Of a stretch of DNA of 64,000 bases, positions 30,897-38,796 are shown piece after piece (positions within the stretch are counted from its first letter, which is position 1; every line of letters starts with the position of its first letter). The stretch comes from Janibacter sp. DB-40 (GTDB taxonomy: Bacteria; Actinomycetota; Actinomycetes; Actinomycetales; Dermatophilaceae). The notes beneath the pieces were generated by a model. The model was not told where the DNA came from, searched no databases, and worked only from the letters and a program-made list of their open reading frames with translations. The stretch lies in the NCBI RefSeq assembly GCF_029510815.1, contig NZ_CP120360.1, forward strand, positions 682,001-746,000, read 5' to 3'. The position numbers and the translations under genes are program-made.

Positions 30897-31940
30897 TCAG
30901 GAGTACTCGTAGGCCAGCACCGGTCCGTCGACGTGGACCGGCACGACCTCACCGACCTCGGGCGTGCGTCGCCCGGTGACCCGGACGGTGACCTCGGTGC
31001 CGTCGACGAGCGCGACCCGCACGAGCGCGTGGGCACCGTGGTAGCGCGTGTCCAGCACGGTGCCGTGGGCGCAGGCCGGGGCATCGGTGAGGGTGAGGTC
31101 CTCCGGGCGGACGACGACGTCGACGACCGCCGAGGAGGCGAAGGGGGTGGCCCCCGCCGGGGTGTGCACGACACCGAGGGCGCAGCTGATCCCGCCGTCC
31201 GCGGGTCGGCCCGGCAGGCGCACGACGTCACCGAGGAAGGCGGCGTCCCGCACGTCCACGGGGGACTCGTAGATCTCCCGGGGCGTGCCGACCTGGCTGA
31301 AGCGACCGTCGCGCATGATCGCGACCTGGTCGGCGAAGGAGAGCGCCTCCTGCTGGTCGTGCGTGACGAGGATCGTGGTGGCCCCGGCCTCCGCGAGCGC
31401 CCGGGCCACGGCCTCCCTGGTGCTGGCGCGCAGCGCCGTGTCCAGGGAGGAGAAGGGCTCGTCGAGCAGGACGACGCGGGGGGAGAGTGCCAGCGCACGC
31501 GCGAGTGCCACGCGTTGCTGCTGGCCACCGGAGAGCTGGTCCGGGCGCTTGGTCGCGACGTCGCCGGGGAGGCCGACGAGCTCGAGCAGCTCGCCGACGC
31601 GCTCGCGCCGGCGGCGGGCCGCCCGGGGCATGCCGAAGGTGATGTTGCCGCCGACGTCCAGGTGCGGGAAGAGGCCGCCGTCCTGGCGCACGTAGCCGAC
31701 CCCGCGCCGCTCCGGGGGCACCGCGCGGCCGTTGCCGGCCACGAGCTGCTCGCCGACGCGGACGGTGCCCGCCTCGGGGGCGAGGAAGCCGGTGATGACC
31801 CGCAGCAGGGTGGTCTTGCCGCCACCGGAGGCCCCGAGGACGGCCGTCGTGGTGCCGCTCGGCACGGTGAGGTCGATGTCCCGCAGGACGGGCACGCCGC
31901 CGTACCCGACGCGGACGCCGTCGATCTGGACTGTACTCAT
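30897..31940 (-). CDS. Ferric iron ABC transporter ATPase (FbpC-like)
   Basis: A 347-residue ATPase. Walker A is GASGGGKT (about 37-44), the signature LSGGQQQR, Walker B VVLLDEPFSSLD and the switch THDQQEALSF. A C-terminal TOBE-like regulatory part starts about residue 250 (VRPEDLTLTDAP). The Q-loop region GYVRQDGGLFPHLDVGGNITFG is of the FbpC/PotA type. The ATG overlaps the permease stop (ATGA). It is the last gene of an operon of carrier/acyltransferase protein, binding protein, permease and ATPase, so iron is the likely substrate. Confidence 0.88.
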   Translation of the reverse strand: MSTVQIDGVRVGYGGVPVLRDIDLTVPSGTTTAVLGASGGGKTTLLRVITGFLAPEAGTVRVGEQLVAGNGRAVPPERRGVGYVRQDGGLFPHLDVGGNITFGMPRAARRRRERVGELLELVGLPGDVATKRPDQLSGGQQQRVALARALALSPRVVLLDEPFSSLDTALRASTREAVARALAEAGATTILVTHDQQEALSFADQVAIMRDGRFSQVGTPREIYESPVDVRDAAFLGDVVRLPGRPADGGISCALGVVHTPAGATPFASSAVVDVVVRPEDLTLTDAPACAHGTVLDTRYHGAHALVRVALVDGTEVTVRVTGRRTPEVGEVVPVHVDGPVLAYEYS

Positions 31941-33466
31941 TGCTCGATCCCACTCTGTCGGAGCATCAGGACGGTCAAGGGCGCGGACAACAGGATCATC
32001 ATCGCCGCGTAGGGGGCCGCACCCACGTAGTCGAACTCGTCGCTGGCGGCCCAGAAGGCGGTGGCCAGCGTCGAGGTCCCCGTCGGGGCGAGGAGCAGGG
32101 TGGCGGTCAGCTCGGTGGCGGCCGCGATGGCGACCAGGGCCGCGCCGGTGAGCACGGACGGCAGCATCAGCGGCAGCACGACACGGCGGAAGGCGCCCAC
32201 GGGTCCGGTGCCCAGGGAGCGGGCGGCCTCGCCCAGCTCCGGCGGCGCCGCGGCCAGCCCGGCGCGCAGGGAGATCATCGCGCGGGGGATGAAGAGGATC
32301 GTGTAGCCGAGCACGAGGATGAAGGGGCTCTGGTAGATGCCCGGCAGGTAGCTGACGGTGATGGTGATCATCGCCAGGCCGATGACGGCGCCGGGCAGGG
32401 AGCTGGCGACGTAGGTGGCGCGCTCGAGCAGCATCGTCCACCCGGTGCGGCGGCGGCTCAGCAGCCACGCTCCCGGGAAGGCCATGGCGGTCGCGAGCGC
32501 GGCCGCGGCGAGGGCGAGCGAGACCGACGAGCCGGTGGTCAGCAGCAGCGAGGGGCGGGGGAAGGCATCGGTGCCGGGCGTCGTGAGGTGGGCGAGCAGC
32601 CACCGTCCGACGGTGGTCACCGGGACCACGAGGGCGATGACCACCACGAGCCCGAGGGCGGCGGTGGCGATCGGGGACCACCGGCCGAGACGGACGGGGT
32701 CGGCGCGACGGTGCACGCCCCGGCCGACCCGGGAGGTGCGGGCGGTGCCGCGCAGGAGGTGCTCGAAGGTGAGCACGGTGAGGCACAGGAGGGTGAGGAC
32801 GAGCGCGAGCAGGCTGCCCCGGTGGCTGTTGAAGCTGACCTCGTACTGCACGAGGATCGCGGTCGTGAAGGTCTGGTAGCGCATCATCTCGAGCACGCCG
32901 AACTCCGCGAGGAGGTGCAGCGCGACCAGGAGTGCGCCGCCGCTCGCGGCCGGGCGCAGCCGGGGCAGGACCGTGCGCCACCAGGCGGCGAAGGGGGTGG
33001 CCCCCAGGGCGCGGGCGTCCTCGACGGGTGCGGCGTCCAGGTCGCGCAGGATGGCGGCGACGGGGAGGTAGACGAAGGGGAAGTACGCGGCGGTCGTCAC
33101 CAGCGCCGCACCCCCGAGGCCGTCGAGCCCCGGCCAGATGGAGATCCACGCATAGCTGGCGACGAAGGCGGGGACCGCGAGCGGAGCGCCGAGCGCCACC
33201 CGCCACACCCCGGCGAAGGCCAGGTCGGTGCGCTCGACGAGCCAGGCCGCGCCCACGCCCAGGCCGAGGCACGCGGGCACGGTGACGAGCACGAGCACGA
33301 CCGTGTTGCCCAGCAGCTCGCCGACGTGGGGCCGCAGCAGGTAGTCCAGCGCCGCGCGGGGCGAGGCGGCCATCCCGTCCGCGGCCACGACTGCGATCGG
33401 GAGCAGCGTGACGGCCGCGACGAGGATCGCCGCGGCCGTCACGAGCTGCTTAGAGGATCCCGGCAT
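31937..33466 (-). CDS. Ferric iron ABC transporter permease, fused double domain (FbpB-like)
   Basis: A 509-residue permease containing two binding-protein-dependent transport domains in one chain, as in FbpB/SfuB. There are about twelve hydrophobic segments. The two EAA loops read EDARALGATPFAAWWRTVLPR (about 150-170) and EAARSLGTGPVGAFRRVVLP (about 410-430). The start ATG at 33466 lies 17 bases inside the end of the binding-protein gene. Such fused permeases serve ferric iron, thiamine or similar substrates; the tyrosine pair in the partner binding protein favours iron. Confidence 0.88.
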   Translation of the reverse strand: MPGSSKQLVTAAAILVAAVTLLPIAVVAADGMAASPRAALDYLLRPHVGELLGNTVVLVLVTVPACLGLGVGAAWLVERTDLAFAGVWRVALGAPLAVPAFVASYAWISIWPGLDGLGGAALVTTAAYFPFVYLPVAAILRDLDAAPVEDARALGATPFAAWWRTVLPRLRPAASGGALLVALHLLAEFGVLEMMRYQTFTTAILVQYEVSFNSHRGSLLALVLTLLCLTVLTFEHLLRGTARTSRVGRGVHRRADPVRLGRWSPIATAALGLVVVIALVVPVTTVGRWLLAHLTTPGTDAFPRPSLLLTTGSSVSLALAAAALATAMAFPGAWLLSRRRTGWTMLLERATYVASSLPGAVIGLAMITITVSYLPGIYQSPFILVLGYTILFIPRAMISLRAGLAAAPPELGEAARSLGTGPVGAFRRVVLPLMLPSVLTGAALVAIAAATELTATLLLAPTGTSTLATAFWAASDEFDYVGAAPYAAMMILLSAPLTVLMLRQSGIEQ

Positions 33467-34472
33467 CCGTCATCATCTGCGTGACCTTCTCGGACTCGAG
33501 GTCGACGGGGTCGATGGCCGGGGCCTCGAGGGACTCCAGCGTCGGCAGGTCGGGGTCGGAGGTCGCGCCCTTGGCGACGGCGTACTCCTTGGAGCCGCTC
33601 GTCTCGAGGACCTTCTGACCCTCGTCCGAGAGGATGTAGGCGATGAACTCCTGCGCCTTCTTGGGGTGCTCGGCGTTCTTGAGCACGCCGGCGGCGGAGA
33701 GGCTGACGAAGGCGCCGGGGTCGCCGTTCTTGAAGTAGTGCAGCTTGGTGTTGCCCGAGCCCTCCTGGGTCTCGGCCTGGTCGCGGTACCAGTAGTAGTG
33801 GTAGATGACGCCCATCGGCACCTCGCCGGCGTTCACGGCGTTCATCGTGGCGACGTTGTGCTTGTAGATCTCTGCGTTCTCCTCCAGGCCCTCGAGCCAG
33901 GCGGCGGTCTTCTCCTCGCCCCGGTCGGCGAGCATGCCGGCGACGATGGCCTGGAAGTCGGCGCCGGTGGCACCGGCACCCCACATGCCCTGGTACTCGG
34001 GCTTCTGCAGGTCCATCAGCGACTCGGGCAGCTCCGACTCGGCGATCTCGTCCGGGTTGTAGACGAGGACGGTCGAGCGTGCCGCGACGCTGGTCCAGTC
34101 GCCGCTGGAGGGGCGGCGGTCCTCCGGGACGAGCTGCAGCGTCGAGTCGTCGACGGGTGCGAGCAGGTCGTTCTGCTCGACGAGGGTCATCGCCGGGCTG
34201 TTCTCGGTGAGGAAGACGTCGGCGGGGGACTCGGCGCCCTCCTCGACGATCATGTGCCCCATCGAGGCGTCCTCGCCGGGGCGGATCTGGGTCTCGATGC
34301 CGCTCTGCTCCTCGAAGCCCTCGGCCCACGCCTTGGTGAGGTTGTCGTGCTGGCTGGAGTAGATCTGCAGCGCGTCCGGGTCTGGCGAGTAGCTCTCGCC
34401 GGCACCCCCGCACGCGGACAGTGCCAGGACCGTCGAGGTCAGGGCGGAGGTGATCAGGGTGCGGCGACGCAT
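33450..34472 (-). CDS. Ferric iron-binding lipoprotein (FbpA-like)
   Basis: A 340-residue extracellular binding protein with a lipobox LALSAC (Cys21). The mature start LQIYSSQHDNLTKAWAEGFEEQSG is typical of FbpA/FutA proteins (YSSRH type). Near residue 220 it has YHYYWYRDQAE, placing the adjacent tyrosines that coordinate ferric ion in this family. The ATG lies 19 bases inside the preceding gene for the adenylation/carrier/acyltransferase protein, indicating tight translational coupling. A thiamine-binding alternative exists in the wider family but the tyrosine cluster argues for iron. Confidence 0.88.
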   Translation of the reverse strand: MRRRTLITSALTSTVLALSACGGAGESYSPDPDALQIYSSQHDNLTKAWAEGFEEQSGIETQIRPGEDASMGHMIVEEGAESPADVFLTENSPAMTLVEQNDLLAPVDDSTLQLVPEDRRPSSGDWTSVAARSTVLVYNPDEIAESELPESLMDLQKPEYQGMWGAGATGADFQAIVAGMLADRGEEKTAAWLEGLEENAEIYKHNVATMNAVNAGEVPMGVIYHYYWYRDQAETQEGSGNTKLHYFKNGDPGAFVSLSAAGVLKNAEHPKKAQEFIAYILSDEGQKVLETSGSKEYAVAKGATSDPDLPTLESLEAPAIDPVDLESEKVTQMMTDAGIL

Positions 34473-37054
34473 GGGGTGTCCTCGGGGTGTCGGTTGCGGG
34501 GCGTGGTGGGGGCGATGGCCTCGGTCAGGGCGCGCGTCGGGGGGTGCAGCAGGGCCCAGGTCGCCACGCCGGCGGCGAGGCACAGCACGAGCGCGAGGAG
34601 GCCGTTGTCGATGTACGGGTAGATCCGGAACTGGACGAGGTAGATGTGCAGCGACGCGGTGGCGAGCAGGCCGGTGAGCGGTGCCAGCAGCCGTGGCATC
34701 GGGATCCGCGGGACGAGGGCGAGCACGACGACCGCGGCGAGCACGGTGGCCCCGCGCGTGGGGTCGAAGAAGAAGCCGACCATGCCGACCGCGGTGAGGG
34801 CGAGAGCGGCCAGGCGCTGTCGTCGGGTCCTGGCCACCCCGAGCGCCATGCCGACGGCGAAGAGCCACAGGACGCTGCCGGGAAGGCCGCTGATCGACCC
34901 GGTGGGGTCGGGGATGAGGAGGTAGCGCGGGACGAGCGCGAGCCCGGCGAGCCCCATGCTCCAGGCCCACGGGGAGCGCAGGTAGGTGCGCCTGATCGCG
35001 GGCACCGCCATCAGGGCCAGGACGAGCACGATGCACGCGAGCAGCGCCTCGATGAACCACAGCTGTACCCGTGGGCCGTCGCTGACGACGGTGCCGACGA
35101 GCCAGTTGACGAGGAAGACGTTGGCCCAGTCGTAGCCTCCTCCGGCCAGGCGCACCGCGAGGGCGACGAGCACGGAGGGGACGACGAGCGCGACGACGGC
35201 ACGGGTTCCTCGTCGGCGGTGCTCCGCCGGGTCGGACGAGACGAGGGTGAAGCGGGCCATGGCCCAGCCGGCGACGACGAGGAGGGTGTGGGCCCCACCC
35301 GGCCAGCTGACCAGCCCGATGTGCGAGGCGCAGATGGCCAGCACCGCGGCGGCGCGCAGCACCACGGGGGTCTCCAGCCAGCTGATGGCACCGGTCCGTC
35401 CGCTGGTGGTGCGGGCGAGCTCGGTCAGCGGTACCCGGTGCCAGTCGGCGGGGAGTGGCCCGAGGACCTTCTCCAGCCGGACCGATGTCTGCACCAGGCT
35501 GTAGGAGTCGCCGCCGAGCTCGGTGAAGGAGCGGTCCGCGTCGATGTCGTCACGGCCGAGGGCGGAGGCGACGATGTCGACGGTGGCGCCCAGACGGTCG
35601 CCGTCGGCCGTGTCGTCCGCCCGCTCGGCGTGGTCGAGGGCGTGGCGACGGCAGCCGGCCCGGTCGGTCTTGCCGTTGGCCAGCCGCGGCAGCCCGGCGA
35701 TCGGGGCGACGACGACGGAGCCGGGCTGCAGGCCCGAGGCGTCCGCGGCGAGGTCCCGCACCTCGCGTGCACTCTCCCGCGTGCCGGGTGCGCCGGGGTC
35801 CGCCACGAGCGTGACGAGGAGTCGCTGGGCATCGGCGGTGACGACGACGTCGTGGCCGCTCGCCGTGATCGCCGCGCAGACCTGCCCGAGGTCGATGCGC
35901 AGGCCCATGACCTTCGCGACCTGGTCGCGCCGGCCGACGATGCGCACGAGCCCGTCGTCACCGATCCGGCCCAGGTCGCCGGTGCGCAACTCGGTCACCA
36001 TCCGGCCGAGCGCGAGCTCGTCGGGGTGCTCTGCGTAGCCGAGCATCACCCCGGGGCCGGTGAAGACGAGCTCGCCGACCTCGTCGGTCCCGCCGGGGAC
36101 GTCGTGGTCGATCCGGAAGGAGGAGTCCGCGATCGGCGCTCCGACGGAGTCGGGGTGGGCGAGGACGTCGCGGCCGTGGAGGACCGCCATCCGTGCGGTC
36201 GCCTCCGTCTGCCCGTACATGACGGCCAGCTGCCACCCCTTCGCCCGCCCGGTCTCGGCGATCTCGGTGACGCGGTCGGGGTCCATCGCGCCGCCGGCCT
36301 GGGTGACGAGCCGCAGGCCCGGCAGGTGGCCGCGCAGCCGGGACCCGACGAGGTCGAAGGTGTGCGGGACCCCGGCGAAGAGGGTGGCGCGGTGCTCGGC
36401 CTGCAGCCGCCAGAAGCGCTCGTCCGTGACCGAGTGGTCGGTGAGCACGACACTGCCGCCGACGAGCAGGACGCTGTGGAGCACCGACAGGCCGTAGCAG
36501 TAGTGCAGGGGAAGGGAGGTGATCGCCCGGTCGTCGGCGTCCAGCTCGAGGGCGGTCGCGATGCCGTGGGCATTGGCGGCGAGGTTGTCGTGGGTCAGGC
36601 GCACGAGCTTGGGGCTCCCGGTGCTGCCCGAGGTGGACAGCAGCAGCGCCAGGTCGGGGTGGAGGAGGTGCTGTGCGTCGGGGGAGAGCACCTCGACGTC
36701 GGCGCCGGCGAGGCGCACGTCGGGGCCGAACCGGTCCGTGACGGACGTGGCCTGCAGGGCCTGCGGCCCGGTCACCAGCGCGACGTGGCCGGCCGCGAGG
36801 ACGGCAAGGTACCCGACGACGTCGTCCAGGTGCTCGGTCAGCGGCAGGTGGACCAGCCGGCGGCCGGTGGCCACGTCCGGCAGTCGCTCGACCACGGCGG
36901 CGACGCGCACGGCCAGCTCGTCGTGGGCGAGCGTGCGCTCGGGCGTGATCAGCGCGGTCGAGGTGCGCGTGGGGTGCAGGAAGGGAACCGCCCACCGGCT
37001 GCCGCTCGTGGGAGCCGGGACCGGCATCTCGTGCAGCTCCGCGAGCAATGACAT
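34454..37054 (-). CDS. Fused adenylation - carrier protein - membrane acyltransferase (AT3) protein
   Basis: An 866-residue multidomain protein. Residues about 20-470 are an AMP-forming adenylation domain: A3 core LLLSTSGSTGSPKLVRLTHD (about 134-153), A5 MYGQTEATARM (about 285), A7/A8 RTGDLGRIGDDGLVRIVGRR, A10 NGKTDR with the catalytic Lys (about 458). Residues about 485-555 are a carrier domain with the phosphopantetheine site ELGGDSYSLV (Ser about 515). Residues about 560-840 are a polytopic domain starting LRAAAVLAICASHIG then GGAHTLLVVAGWAMARF, matching the acyltransferase-3 first helices with their conserved Arg and His. The layout implies activation, tethering and transfer of an acyl group to a surface or extracytoplasmic acceptor. 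Start: ATG 37054, or ATG 37027 which has GGAG at better spacing. It heads the operon with the iron importer. Confidence 0.85.
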   Translation of the reverse strand: MSLLAELHEMPVPAPTSGSRWAVPFLHPTRTSTALITPERTLAHDELAVRVAAVVERLPDVATGRRLVHLPLTEHLDDVVGYLAVLAAGHVALVTGPQALQATSVTDRFGPDVRLAGADVEVLSPDAQHLLHPDLALLLSTSGSTGSPKLVRLTHDNLAANAHGIATALELDADDRAITSLPLHYCYGLSVLHSVLLVGGSVVLTDHSVTDERFWRLQAEHRATLFAGVPHTFDLVGSRLRGHLPGLRLVTQAGGAMDPDRVTEIAETGRAKGWQLAVMYGQTEATARMAVLHGRDVLAHPDSVGAPIADSSFRIDHDVPGGTDEVGELVFTGPGVMLGYAEHPDELALGRMVTELRTGDLGRIGDDGLVRIVGRRDQVAKVMGLRIDLGQVCAAITASGHDVVVTADAQRLLVTLVADPGAPGTRESAREVRDLAADASGLQPGSVVVAPIAGLPRLANGKTDRAGCRRHALDHAERADDTADGDRLGATVDIVASALGRDDIDADRSFTELGGDSYSLVQTSVRLEKVLGPLPADWHRVPLTELARTTSGRTGAISWLETPVVLRAAAVLAICASHIGLVSWPGGAHTLLVVAGWAMARFTLVSSDPAEHRRRGTRAVVALVVPSVLVALAVRLAGGGYDWANVFLVNWLVGTVVSDGPRVQLWFIEALLACIVLVLALMAVPAIRRTYLRSPWAWSMGLAGLALVPRYLLIPDPTGSISGLPGSVLWLFAVGMALGVARTRRQRLAALALTAVGMVGFFFDPTRGATVLAAVVVLALVPRIPMPRLLAPLTGLLATASLHIYLVQFRIYPYIDNGLLALVLCLAAGVATWALLHPPTRALTEAIAPTTPRNRHPEDTPCVAAP

Positions 37055-37072
37055 GAGGTTTGCCTATCCTTG
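37054..37072. promoter_or_regulatory. Candidate DtxR/IdeR iron box
   Basis: TGAGGTTTGCCTATCCTTG matches the consensus TWAGGTWAGSCTWACCTWA at 15 of 19 positions, including AGGT, the central GSCTW and CCT. It lies in the 63-base gap between the divergent starts of the adenylation/carrier/acyltransferase gene and the phosphopantetheinyl transferase gene. It overlaps the first ATG of the former and lies 27 bases before its alternative ATG. Iron-dependent repression of both directions is inferred. Confidence 0.6.
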
Positions 37073-37117
37073 GTTCTGACGGCGAAACAGTACCGCGCCC
37101 CACCACCCGGAGGAAAC

Positions 37118-37690
37118 ATGGCCGTGCCAGATGGTCAGGTCGTGGACCTGTGGTGGGCCGACCTGCGCTCTGCGGACGCGCGGCTGTTCCCCCTCCTCGA
37201 CGATCTCGAGGTCGAGCGCCTGGAGCGGATGGATCGTGCGGCGGACCGCGGTCGGTTCGTCGTCGGGGCGCTGCTGCTGCGGGTCGCCGTCGCGGCGGCC
37301 ACGGGGGTCGACCCGCGATCGGTCACGGTCGAGCGCACGTGCACCGACTGCGGTGCAGCCCACGGCGCGCCCCGTGTCGCAGGAGCGCGGGTGAGCGTCG
37401 CGCACGCCGGTCCGCTCGTCCTCGTCGGGACGGCGGACGTCGCGGTCGGGGTCGACGTCGAGTCCGTCGACCGGGGTGACGACGTGGCGCGCTGGGTCAC
37501 GCGGGAGGCGGTCTCCAAGGCAGGCGCCGAGCCGCAGGCGCCGGTGACCTCCCTGATGGTCCAGCCGCCACTGCCCCGGTACCTCGCGGCACTCGCCCGC
37601 GCCGGTCCGGAGCAGCCGGTGATCGTGACCCACGACGTCGCCGAGTCCGCCGCGGCCCTCGAGCAGCTCGCCGCGGGCAGGTGGCCCTGA
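37118..37690 (+). CDS. 4'-phosphopantetheinyl transferase superfamily protein
   Basis: A 190-residue Sfp-type transferase that would load coenzyme A-derived phosphopantetheine onto a carrier protein. Motifs: RFVVGALLLRVAVA (about 46-59), VSVAHAG, the Mg-binding VGVDVESVDR (about 110-119) and RWVTREAVSKAGA, equivalent to the family W-x-x-KEA-x-x-K motif. It is shorter and more divergent after that motif than Sfp. The ATG at 37118 is preceded by GGAGG at four bases; an upstream ATG (37070) would overlap the regulatory region. Its obvious client is the carrier domain encoded divergently next door. Confidence 0.85.
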   Translation: MAVPDGQVVDLWWADLRSADARLFPLLDDLEVERLERMDRAADRGRFVVGALLLRVAVAAATGVDPRSVTVERTCTDCGAAHGAPRVAGARVSVAHAGPLVLVGTADVAVGVDVESVDRGDDVARWVTREAVSKAGAEPQAPVTSLMVQPPLPRYLAALARAGPEQPVIVTHDVAESAAALEQLAAGRWP

Positions 37691-37765
37691 CGTCGCAGGA
37701 GCCCGGGCACTTGCGAAGGGGGAGGCCCCGGTGGGTTGCAGGAGCCTAGGCTTTTGCGGAGGGAG
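37691..37765. repeat. Two CGCA...TGCG palindrome copies, one donating a stop codon
   Basis: The first copy (37692-37720) is CGCAGGAGC-CCGG-GCACTTGCG followed by AAGGG, the inverse of the 17694 repeat type. The second (37736-37764) is TGCAGGAGC-CTAG-GCTTTTGCG followed by GAGGG. They fill the gap between the convergent transferase and N-acetyltransferase genes. The TAG stop of the latter (37746-37748) is the core of the second copy. Confidence 0.7.
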
Positions 37766-38774
37766 AGGCGCGTTGGGCGAGGTAGACGTAGTCGTGGTGC
37801 TGCTGCATGCCCAGGCCCCGGTAGAGCTGCTGGGCGGCCTCGTTGGACGGCTCGACCTGCAGATAGGTCAGCGAGGCCCCGGCGTCGCGGGCCGAGCGCG
37901 CGGCCGCGAGCGTGAGCCACCTCCCGACGCCGCGGCGGCGGTGCCCGGGCGCCACGTGCAGGCCGAAGATCCCCGCCCAGCCATCGGCGAGGGCGACGCG
38001 GACGACGCCGGCGGTCCCCCCTTCGTCGTCCTGCGCGGTGAGGAAGACCTGCCGCGGCGGCAGGGCGAGGATCTCGCGGGCGGCGTCGAGGTGCTGCTGC
38101 ACGCGCGGCGGGGAGCCGGCCAGCCAGGTCTCGTCCACGTGCTCGCCCGAGTGCAGGGTCAGGCCCTGCGGAGCCGGGGCGGACCCGGTCAGGAGCGTGT
38201 CGGTGCGGCCGGTGAGGACGTCGACGGGCTGGCCCTCGGTCCAGCCGCGCTCGAGCAGCAGCCGGCCGAGCGGGTCGTCGCCGGTGGTGGCGCCACGGGG
38301 GCGGGGGAGCATGACGAGCGGGGTGAGGTCGCGCTCGGTGTACCAGGCGGTGACGGCGTCGACCGCGTCGGGGAGCGGCAGCCCGGGGTCGCCGACGGGG
38401 AGGGCGGAGTTGGAGCGGCCGGTCCAGCCGTGGCCGGCGCGCAGCAGCCAGCCTGCGCGCTCCTCGCCGAGCCAGGCCCGGGTGCTGCCGGGCTGCCCCT
38501 TGGTCATCACGAGGTGGAGGTCCTCGATCGCGATGGCCCGGTGGGGCGCACCGCGACGGGTCGGCCGCGGTGGGATGGCGCGGGTGGCGACGACGAGGTC
38601 GCGGCGCAGGGTGACCTCGCCGGTGCGGGTGGTCATCCGCACGCTCTCCTCGTCGAGCGCGGCGATCTCGCCGACGGTGTCGGTCAGCTGCGGTCCGTCG
38701 GCCGGTGGCGGCTCGATCCGGGTGCGCACGACTGCCCTGGACCCTGTGGTGAGACCCCGGAACAGTTCGCTCAT
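37746..38774 (-). CDS. GNAT N-acetyltransferase, CG3035/Rv0428c-like
   Basis: A 342-residue protein. The N-terminal 75 residues form a small beta domain (GSRAVVRTRIEPP, DTVGEIAALDEESVRMTTRTGEV). The C-terminal GNAT domain has the acetyl-CoA loop HVAPGHRRRGVGRWLTLAAARSA (about 275-297) and VEPSNEAAQQLYRGLGM. The two-part layout matches the actinobacterial CG3035/Rv0428c group, often called N-acetylglutamate synthase; activity is not proven here. The ATG at 38774 is used because it begins MSELFRGL and is divergent from fdxA. Its last codons (SAKA-stop) are encoded inside a palindromic repeat. Confidence 0.82.
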   Translation of the reverse strand: MSELFRGLTTGSRAVVRTRIEPPPADGPQLTDTVGEIAALDEESVRMTTRTGEVTLRRDLVVATRAIPPRPTRRGAPHRAIAIEDLHLVMTKGQPGSTRAWLGEERAGWLLRAGHGWTGRSNSALPVGDPGLPLPDAVDAVTAWYTERDLTPLVMLPRPRGATTGDDPLGRLLLERGWTEGQPVDVLTGRTDTLLTGSAPAPQGLTLHSGEHVDETWLAGSPPRVQQHLDAAREILALPPRQVFLTAQDDEGGTAGVVRVALADGWAGIFGLHVAPGHRRRGVGRWLTLAAARSARDAGASLTYLQVEPSNEAAQQLYRGLGMQQHHDYVYLAQRASPSAKA

Positions 38775-38783
38775 GGGGGCACA

Positions 38784-38789
38784 TAGTAT
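38784..38789 (+). promoter_or_regulatory. Candidate -10 element TAGTAT of fdxA
   Basis: TAGTAT ends 7 bases before the ATG at 38797, which would give a leaderless transcript. No clear -35 was seen. Confidence 0.4.
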
Positions 38790-38796
38790 GGGTCGC

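Noticed and set aside
30897-33272. Reading the iron-transport ATPase as a 791-residue fusion with upstream sequence
   Set aside because: The upstream part is an out-of-frame shadow of the permease gene; the ATG at 31940 gives a normal ATPase N-terminus overlapping the permease stop.
34487-37051. 854-codon plus-strand frame opposite the A-PCP-acyltransferase gene
   Set aside because: Antisense shadow; the minus strand has full A-domain, carrier and AT3 motifs.
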